DNA from: Pholiota molesta
Lineage: Eukaryota; Basidiomycota; Agaricomycetes; Agaricales; Strophariaceae
Reading direction: 5' to 3'
DNA: 64,000 bases
Assembly: GCA_014925825.1 (NCBI GenBank)
Contig: JACGCK010000037.1
Coordinates: 269,701-333,700, forward strand
Of the stretch, positions 57,389 to 64,000 are shown piece by piece; within the stretch, counting starts at the first letter, position 1, and the number at the start of each line of letters is the position of its first letter. The position numbers were made by a program, and so were the translations under genes. The notes under the pieces were generated by a model that was given only the letters and a program-made list of their open reading frames with translations, had not been told where the DNA came from and searched no databases.

Positions 57389-58526
57389 TGACCACGCGCG
57401 CGGGATTCAAACCCAAGCAAAGCTGATGCTGATACATCCATGGAGTGCCCAGTATCAAATCGTAATTATTGATATTGGCAATATCAAACTCTCGTTCCTC
57501 CTTGATATCCTGGTACTCCAGGAGCGCGCGCGCGCGCGCGTTTACTTTCGACCGCGAGCCTTGAACAGCCAGCTGCAGCGTCAAAGGTACTTCCAGCTGC
57601 TTGCACTGGACTTTCAACTGATCCGCCAGGGTGGACGACATGAAATCACCAAGCGACCCTGAGTCCAGGAGCGCGCGCACCGGCTGTCCGTTCACTTTAA
57701 CAGTGACCACAACAGGCTTCGGTACAGCACGGCGCTTATCTTTGACAGCCGCGGAGTTGTGCTGAAGCGCCGGGTAACTACCACGCGCGACTTGGACGCC
57801 AGACAATTCGAGCATCGAAAAATCACCATCAGAATCACAACTCTCTGGATCGTCTGAATTATCGCCCGAACTACTACCAGACGAATCGTCTGGATCGTCC
57901 GAGTATCCGTCTGAACTACTATCAGACTCATCGTCTTCCGGGCGGTCCGGAGTCCACTTCCGCGGACGCGCTCTGGACAGTGTATGCAAAATCTGAGCGT
58001 ACCAAGCGCCTATCCGGAAACCAGGCTGCTCCAAGGCACCTTTCGGCAACCGAACCGCCAAGGACTGGTAACGGTCCCGCACCTCGTAAACACCAAACTC
58101 GCCCTCCACTGCGAGCACTGCAAAACGAGTGGAAGCCAGCACCTCGTCCGTCCGCGGTTCATGCGCGCAGGCATCGTCAGACGTCGCCGCTGGGTACGGC
58201 GCTCCAGCCACCAGTAAGCGCTCGGCTTGGCGCTCCACCACGTGTCCCAAGAGCGTGTGGGGATAGTGATGGGCGCGCAACCACTCGAGCGCCTGGAACC
58301 CAGGGAGATAAACACCGGAGTCTGCAAGGCACACTTCTGCGTACCAGCGCGCGAGGGAAAAGTCCGCATGGCGCAGGACATCTGAATGCAAATATGCCTC
58401 CAAAGCACGTTGGCGATCGTATACGCAATACAAACCATGCCGAGCTTTCCGAACCTCGAAACGAGTCTCCCAATCAGACCGAGGCTTATTTACCCAACCA
58501 CAGGATCCCCAGGATATGGCTGGCAA
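57324..58526 (-). CDS. retrotransposon WY-type repeats and aspartic protease
   Basis: A 400-codon frame, -1 relative to gag with an overlap of about 37 nt. Residues 22-63 and 133-177 are two units of a repeated motif, R-F-x-V ... F-x-L/I-A-R/A-W-Y-A, also present twice at the end of the gag frame. An acidic Ser/Asp-rich linker (200-235) follows. The retropepsin-like protease then has its catalytic L-L-D-S-G-S (Asp at 288) and a downstream Y-D-L-I-L-G-T-P-W, typical of Gypsy elements. The protease would process the polyprotein. No standard slippery heptamer was seen in the overlap, so the shift may be a mutation rather than programmed. Confidence 0.8.
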   Translation of the reverse strand: MPAISWGSCGWVNKPRSDWETRFEVRKARHGLYCVYDRQRALEAYLHSDVLRHADFSLARWYAEVCLADSGVYLPGFQALEWLRAHHYPHTLLGHVVERQAERLLVAGAPYPAATSDDACAHEPRTDEVLASTRFAVLAVEGEFGVYEVRDRYQSLAVRLPKGALEQPGFRIGAWYAQILHTLSRARPRKWTPDRPEDDESDSSSDGYSDDPDDSSGSSSGDNSDDPESCDSDGDFSMLELSGVQVARGSYPALQHNSAAVKDKRRAVPKPVVVTVKVNGQPVRALLDSGSLGDFMSSTLADQLKVQCKQLEVPLTLQLAVQGSRSKVNARARALLEYQDIKEEREFDIANINNYDLILGTPWMYQHQLCLGLNPARVVIGSASALPIRSVRIPSLWRTL

Positions 58527-61417
58527 CGGTCCAAAACGAAATGGATACGTTTACTGAGTACATCCCCCATCCGGGGTCCGTAACAGTCGAAGTGCGGCGA
58601 ACGCACCCAGCTACGCCACTTATCACACAAGGCGTCACTAGTCGGGTCGGGGGCGCCGTCATTTTTGAACGGGGCGTTCTCTTTGTACGCCGACGCGAAA
58701 CGCCCTGAGTTCATCAACTCGCGACGATACCACTCCACGAGGTCGAAACCAGGATCTTCGAGCAGTGTGCGGCTAATCGTCGCCACGGGCGCGTCTAAAT
58801 CAATGTCCATGTCGAAGATGTGATAGGACCGTGGATATAAACCCAACTCAGTAGGGTCAACCGCAAAGCGACCTATTAGATCGTGATCTTCTTTGCACGG
58901 AGGATAACTAGAATACACTCCCATCTCCAGGACACGCACGGCGCGCGCCTCGAGGGCGGCGCCCATCCAACTGATGCGCTGTTTTCCGTCCTTGCGCTGG
59001 TGAAGCGCGCGCGCTCGGCGCTTAGCGTACCAGCCTGCTAAATCGAACTTGTAATTTACAAGCAAGCGCTTATGTATTCTCGTACGGAAACCAGTCAATT
59101 GGTCCCTAATGACATAGCGATTAGGCCGACGTAGCGTGCGCGTCACCGTGAAGCGAGGTCCAAAGACCCAATCACGCTCATGTTGGTATCGCTCATCGCC
59201 AGGATAGGGAGCGTGCTTTCCCAAAATGGATGCCGCTTCTAGAGTGTATGCATCGCCGATTTCTCTAGGCGGGCTCGCAACGAAGTCGACATCATCCTCC
59301 TCATGGTCCTTAGGCTTAGACTTCGTACCCTGCGGCGCCACATGCGGCGTCCCGCTTTCGAAACCAATGGCCCCGAGAGGCAAGCTGTCCAAGACCTCAA
59401 CGGAACTATCGGAGTACTCGTCAACAGGTTCGAGATTATATGCTGACACGCCGGGAGGCTTCTTGCCTTCATGGGATACAGAATTCCCATGTGGGCAATT
59501 GCGCGATAAATGCCCCAGTTCCCCACAATTGAAGCACCGTCCTTCAGACTTGCGTTTGGCAAGCTCATTATCAGACAGGCGCGGAGTGCGGCTCGGCTCG
59601 CGCTTAGCGCCTTCGCGGGAGCGGTTGGACTTCGATTGATGGCCATGCTTCGATGATGGCTTCGAAGAACCTGATCGATTCTGATCACTTCCTGATCGTC
59701 GATCCTTGCCGTTCCCGGCATTACCATGGTTCTGAGACGAAGTCGTTGTAGCACCCCGATTGTGATTATTATTATTGGAGGACTGCCCAGAGTGTCTACG
59801 CTGGAAATGATTCCCGTGGGCATGTCCACCATGTGAGGGGGCTGGTCCAATGTTGGACCTGCGCGCTCGTGATTTCGAAGCGCGCTCCGAGATCTCGATG
59901 ATCTCTGCCCGGGCGACCACTTCATCCCCACTCGAAGAGTCCGGATGGAAGCCGTCTCGCCACAGGGCAGTCTGAATATAATCCGCCGAGGACATCCAGA
60001 ACTTGATCACCATATCACGCTCTGAGGTAGAGCCAATGATATTGCTGAGTTCCTCAAGCTCATGAGCAAACTCACTAACCGACTTGTCATTTTGTCTAGC
60101 ACGGTTGAACTTTTCGCGCATCTCAAGTCGGTGATCTATAGGGAAGCAATAATTATAGAGTTCACTAAAGAACTCGTCTAGGGCCCAATTTTCCTTGTCC
60201 ATAGACACTTTCTGTAGATAGAAATCATATGCTTTGCCTTTTAAGAAGTAGGACAATGCAAAAGCCTGCCGTTTAGGCTTAATTTTACTATCCACGATAT
60301 AAGCTTCGCCCTCCCTGACAAACCTGTGAAAGGCGCGAACATCTGGTTTGCCATCATAGGAGGTAGGCTTAAAGGCTTTATTACTAAAGCGCTTCGATTT
60401 CTTGGACTTCTTCTTCCTACGAGAAGATCCTCGATCCTCGCTGGAGTCCGTGCTCGAATCCGAATCCGAGCTGGAACTCGGATCCGAAGGACTACCAGGA
60501 GTGCGGGAGCCACCACGGCCTGCAGATCGGCGACCAATCTTCCTGAGCGCAACGCCAAGGAAAGAATTCGGGTCTATCATCGCTTCAGGGCGCGACTCAG
60601 CTGGCAGTCTATTCTTAGACGCGGCGAGCCGCCTGTGCCTAGGCTGATAGGCGCCCTCTTCGTCGCCCGTGTCAGCGCGCGGCTGCGCCACGGACGACGG
60701 GGCGCGGGATGGCTCCTGTTGCGGCCGCTCGTCCGCGGCGGCGGGCTGGCGCTTACGGTCCTCATACGACCGTAGCGCAGCGCGCTGTGCGTCAACGTCG
60801 AGTTCGTCTTGACTCAACGGCACGTTACCCCATTCACGCGGGTCAATACCCTTTCCTTTGGGTACAGACGGCCCTTCCTGGCGTGATGGCGAGCGCTCCT
60901 TGGGCGCTCGGCTGACTCGCTCGTTACGGCGAGCTATTAATTCTCTCTGGTCCGAGGTGAGAGACTTCTCGGCACTGTAAAAGACCTCCCGCGCGTCCGC
61001 GGGGGTCGCCGGCGCCGCTATCCTGACGGTGGCCGGCCTGTGAGCGTGTCTGATGCTAGGACTCTCAGCGCTGCGCGCTCGGCGACGGCGCGTAACGGTC
61101 TGCCAATCCCCTGCGGTGTCCTCGTCACCCGGGGTCTTAGGGAGATTGGAATGCAAAAAGTTTTTATTAAAATTCTCACGCGTGTCTAAGACATGCGCGG
61201 AGCTATCTACAACGCGATCCCCTACAGGGATAGCGCGGCCTTCGGGCTTGATAGCCTCCTTCTCGACTGCAGGGACAGGAGATGGGGGTCTCGACGCAAC
61301 GACGTCGCTGTACGAACGTCTGGGAGAAGCGTCGGAAGCGGGGCTAGCGGGCCGCTCGGAGAACAAGGAGCCCACCTCGCTGACAGGTCGGTTACGGAGA
61401 GGATATCTGGAAGCCAT
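58490..61417 (-). CDS. retrotransposon gag polyprotein with zinc knuckle
   Basis: A 975-codon frame starting MASRYPLRNRPVSEVGS. A long, charged, low-complexity N-terminal half with a Ser/Asp-rich run (SSSSDSDSSTDSSEDRGSS) leads to a gag-like core (about residues 350-500, with FALSYFLKGKAYDFYLQKV and KFNRARQNDKSVSEFAHELEEL). Next comes an Asn/Ser/His-rich linker and one CCHC zinc knuckle (CFNCGELGHLSRNC, residues 628-641) that binds RNA. After the knuckle there are two WY-type units (about 755-800 and 849-897). Gag forms the virus-like particle in the cytoplasm. The frame is fully open, unlike pol. Confidence 0.88.
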   Translation of the reverse strand: MASRYPLRNRPVSEVGSLFSERPASPASDASPRRSYSDVVASRPPSPVPAVEKEAIKPEGRAIPVGDRVVDSSAHVLDTRENFNKNFLHSNLPKTPGDEDTAGDWQTVTRRRRARSAESPSIRHAHRPATVRIAAPATPADAREVFYSAEKSLTSDQRELIARRNERVSRAPKERSPSRQEGPSVPKGKGIDPREWGNVPLSQDELDVDAQRAALRSYEDRKRQPAAADERPQQEPSRAPSSVAQPRADTGDEEGAYQPRHRRLAASKNRLPAESRPEAMIDPNSFLGVALRKIGRRSAGRGGSRTPGSPSDPSSSSDSDSSTDSSEDRGSSRRKKKSKKSKRFSNKAFKPTSYDGKPDVRAFHRFVREGEAYIVDSKIKPKRQAFALSYFLKGKAYDFYLQKVSMDKENWALDEFFSELYNYCFPIDHRLEMREKFNRARQNDKSVSEFAHELEELSNIIGSTSERDMVIKFWMSSADYIQTALWRDGFHPDSSSGDEVVARAEIIEISERASKSRARRSNIGPAPSHGGHAHGNHFQRRHSGQSSNNNNHNRGATTTSSQNHGNAGNGKDRRSGSDQNRSGSSKPSSKHGHQSKSNRSREGAKREPSRTPRLSDNELAKRKSEGRCFNCGELGHLSRNCPHGNSVSHEGKKPPGVSAYNLEPVDEYSDSSVEVLDSLPLGAIGFESGTPHVAPQGTKSKPKDHEEDDVDFVASPPREIGDAYTLEAASILGKHAPYPGDERYQHERDWVFGPRFTVTRTLRRPNRYVIRDQLTGFRTRIHKRLLVNYKFDLAGWYAKRRARALHQRKDGKQRISWMGAALEARAVRVLEMGVYSSYPPCKEDHDLIGRFAVDPTELGLYPRSYHIFDMDIDLDAPVATISRTLLEDPGFDLVEWYRRELMNSGRFASAYKENAPFKNDGAPDPTSDALCDKWRSWVRSPHFDCYGPRMGDVLSKRIHFVLDRCQPYPGDPVVG

Positions 61418-61613
61418 AGAGATTCAGTAACAAGGTAGAAAACTGATTACTCACCGAAGTATATTACACAATTGGTCAAGACTAGAGACAGATGGAGGAG
61501 GTGCAGCCAAAGTACTGGGTGGTCCGGGTGATCAAGCCGAAGTTTTCCAAGCGCTTAGGCGGCGTGAGAGATAGAAGCAAGTGAGTTAAGAAGTCTGATG
61601 AGCGTCAAAAAGA

Positions 61614-61888
61614 TGTGACGAAAGCGACAACTGTGACTGTGAAGCGACAGCGGTGGGAGTTTCGGCACACGGGGGGTAGCGAACAAAAAGACGGGAATAA
61701 CGACTTAGAATTCACTGGGGGACTATTTACGAGTAGCTACAGCTTATATAGTCTACGAGTAAAGAGTCTTGGAAAATAGAATAAAATAGAAACAAATATA
61801 AACGAAGGACGAAGAAAGGAAAACAAAACATAAGGGAGGTGTGACGAAGATAAGATAAGATAAAAGAGATAAAGGTCACTCTGTTACA
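61614..61888 (-). repeat. 5' LTR
   Basis: 275 bp, identical by eye to 52545-52819. It should carry the element's promoter in minus orientation. Confidence 0.92.
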
Positions 61889-61893
61889 ATGCG
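61889..61893. repeat. 5-bp target-site duplication (right)
   Basis: ATGCG directly after the right LTR, matching 52540-52544. Confidence 0.85.
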
Positions 61894-64000
61894 GTTCCCA
61901 CGCCATTTCTATATCGTTGTTCTCAACCCGGCTCTCCTCTCTCCCTGAACATGCGTTGGAGTCCACCTCACACCGAACTACATTCGTTCGCACTCCCATC
62001 ACCACCGGCCTTTCGCGACACCGCCCAACAGAACCGTTCAACTCCACCACTGACGAATGTGCAGAAGATGAAGTAGAGGCGTGTATTGCTGAGGCGGTGC
62101 TGTAGGGCTGAATCTCGCCATCCGCTGAAGCAGCTGGCGCGCATGAAGGACCGCGCGAGTCGCGTTGTCGTGCCAGAGCAGGGCAGTGACATCGGTGCGT
62201 CCTCGTCATTTCTCACTCACCTCCCCACCCCGCTCATCCATGGGGATAGGATTGCACGTCTTCTCTGTAGCTGTCGTCGAGCTCCGCGCATTGGATGAAC
62301 CGCTCACCGATAGGACGTCGATGCACGACTGCCCGCGCAGCTCTCCTCCTCGTGCTGTCCCTGCGCTGTGCCGCTTACGCAGCCGCTGCAGCGTCCTCTT
62401 GTCGGCCTGTCAGTGTTGCGATCTACGATGCCTTCGCGGCGGTGCAGCGCCGTCGACGCCCCGTTCCACCCCAAGTCGCGTGCGCGGAGGATATGGGCGA
62501 TCCGTGTTCTGGCGTAGCGTGGGAGGTGGCCCGCCGCTGGGCTCCGCGCCGTCGTCCGCCTGAAACAGCTTTCGTGTCAGATACCCTTACTGGGAGATTC
62601 GGATGCGTGCTGCCGTCTCACTTGACGGCGCGACCCCGCTGGCACGCCGGCCGACGCTGCTGCCGTCGCCGCGTGGGCGTGTGCTGGCGGTGGTGGCCAT
62701 GTATGCGCGGATCGGCTGGGTATGGGCGAGGAAGGCAGTTTCCGTCGTGCCGCGCTGTCGACTGATTTTTGGGCCGGTGGGGCGCCGGTGGAGACGACCC
62801 CCGTTGCATTCCGCCAGCTCAGGTATCTGCACCTCGTCTGCGTGCGCGAGGGTGTCGATCCCACCCCGTCTCACAGAGAGGCGCTGTGCGACGTGGAGGT
62901 GCTGCCTGAATTAGTGAATCAGTGAGTTAGTCCCCTATTTTTGTGTTCTGTTTCCACGTTTGTCCATCCTTCAGGCGGTGGATGTTGGGGGTGTTTGGCG
63001 CAGGTTTTTGTGGGGCGGAGGGGGAGAGCATCGACGGCGGAGGTCGTTGGCTGGGGCTTATGAAGTTAGAAGGAGGAATGTCGTTCAGCATCGTTAATTG
63101 CTCCCTATTTGATTTGCTGGCTCGTGAACCTTGTTATATCCCTTCGTTCTACCTGCAGTGAGGCGTGCATGAAAATAAGATCGTATGCCCTGACGGATTT
63201 CACGCAAAAAAAAATGCAGTAATAGGAGTCAACAAAATCAGCGTAATTGCGGCCTATTTTTCTTTGAATATTACAAGAGCGATACAAATCATTGATTTCT
63301 ACCATTGTTGGGTCTCGTGCTAGGCGGACGCAAGATCTCTCTGCTAGATCTTGGGAAAGACCATTGAGCATATATCGTACTCTGGAAGTTTATAAGAACG
63401 GAAACGTGTTGGAAATTTGGGAAAGTTCACATTCTGAATCCACGATGCAGTCAACTTGTATGGAATATGTGACGCTGCTGTTTGCATACGGCCATACAAT
63501 CTCAAAACGAACATTGGTGGTTACCAAGTTCACGCTCCAGGGTCTTCTCATTCGGCATGGAAAGGGACATCACTTTCGGTCCGCCCAAATCCTATTATGT
63601 TTGCAAAGACTCCATCCGTTTAGGCTTCCTTCAAAATGCGTTCCATAAATAGCATGTGATGGGCCCAAAATAGGCGCCGACGAGAGAGTATGGGTACTAT
63701 GGGATATTTCTAGGGATATCCAGGCACATCGGATAATATGTGTACACTTTAGCGCTCTGTGACAGCAGGGTTCGACGCTCATAAAAACCCGCTCGCGCGT
63801 TCGCGTTAGTTCCGGGCTCATGCAGAAGAGCGACGTCGTAGTTTACATGGATGTTGCACTGGTTGCACAGCGGTGCGACACCGCTGCAGTGTGCGCTTGT
63901 TTAGCTAGTGTATCTGAGCTGTTGATGTTGTTCATGGCGATGTCGGGACAAAAACTGCGCCGATGTTCCAAGGAGCAAAAAGTGTTGTCAGCGCTAGTCC
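61894..64000. other. gene-poor right end of window
   Basis: GC-rich from about 62100 to 62930, with overlapping open frames on both strands but no recognisable protein. AT-richer afterwards. No match to R1 or R2 noticed. A gene cut by the window edge cannot be excluded. Confidence 0.35.

Larger units (their letters stand above)
52545..61888 (-). mobile_element. full-length Ty3/Gypsy chromovirus LTR retrotransposon, coding region broken
   Basis: A 9344-bp element lies on the minus strand between 275-bp direct LTRs (TG...CA ends) and is flanked by an ATGCG duplication. The order from its 5' end is gag with zinc knuckle, WY-type repeats, protease, reverse transcriptase, RNase H, integrase and chromodomain, which is Gypsy order. 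The LTRs read as identical base for base, pointing to recent insertion, but the reverse transcriptase, RNase H and integrase frames carry several indels. No tRNA primer-binding site of the usual TGG type was seen next to the 5' LTR. A short purine-rich stretch (GGAGGG) lies next to the 3' LTR. Confidence 0.92.

Noticed and set aside
57526..57542. GC dinucleotide run
   Set aside because: It is a simple repeat inside the coding frame of the retrotransposon with no further meaning visible.
58490..58526. Programmed -1 frameshift between gag and protease frames
   Set aside because: The overlap is in the right frame relation, but no X-XXY-YYZ slippery heptamer was seen. It is kept only as a possibility in the feature text.

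Overview
The window looks like nuclear DNA of a basidiomycete, most likely an Agaricomycete. Genes are broken by many short (about 45-80 nt) spliceosomal introns. The protein families are typical of that group: expanded F-box/leucine-rich proteins, DUF6534-type 7-TM proteins, and a Ty3/Gypsy chromovirus. No rRNA, tRNA, CRISPR array or bacterial-style operon was found. All gene models were built by hand from reading frames, splice sites and comparison between paralogues inside the window. Family names rest on recognised motifs, not on database searches.

Layout. Positions 1-32 kb form a repeat-rich accessory block. It holds five intact members (here A-E) of one F-box/leucine-rich family, at 4297-6031(-), 6390-8090(+), 11227-12911(+), 15057-16809(-) and 22487-24247(-). 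Two copies of a membrane/coiled-coil gene lie at 17362-18558(+) and 29873-31044(+), and a small secreted-protein gene at 26096-27026(+). Between them lie two non-coding dispersed repeat families (R1: 40-2240, 13040-14110 inverted, 19310-22080; R2: 9300-10700, 27520-29110) and segmental duplications. From 34 to 40 kb there is a more ordinary stretch: a 10-exon DUF6534 protein, a 7-TM protein and a short-chain dehydrogenase. F-box gene I lies at 40480-42230(-). A second DUF6534 gene at 45542-46989(+) has almost the same exon lengths as the first. Two GC-rich tandem F-box genes, J and K, follow at 47575-49357 and 49942-51837, both minus, with a relic of a third copy at about 52405. A complete LTR retrotransposon (52545-61888, minus) follows, with LTRs that read as identical and a 5-bp target duplication, but with reverse transcriptase and integrase frames broken. 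From 61.9 to 64 kb I recognise nothing.

How the parts relate. Eight intact F-box paralogues share a four-exon structure, three intron positions and a near-invariant C-terminus ending around D-P-F-P-C-N. Four of them (A, C, D, E) and one relic carry the same short motif about 70-95 bp upstream of the start codon. F-box gene D and the membrane/coiled-coil gene are divergently arranged. That unit was copied to 29 kb, where only the first codons of the F-box gene survive. The block therefore looks like a birth-and-death gene cluster driven by duplication and repeats. Its biological function cannot be read from sequence alone. F-box proteins in general recruit targets to SCF ubiquitin ligases, and a role in recognition or proteolysis is an inference.
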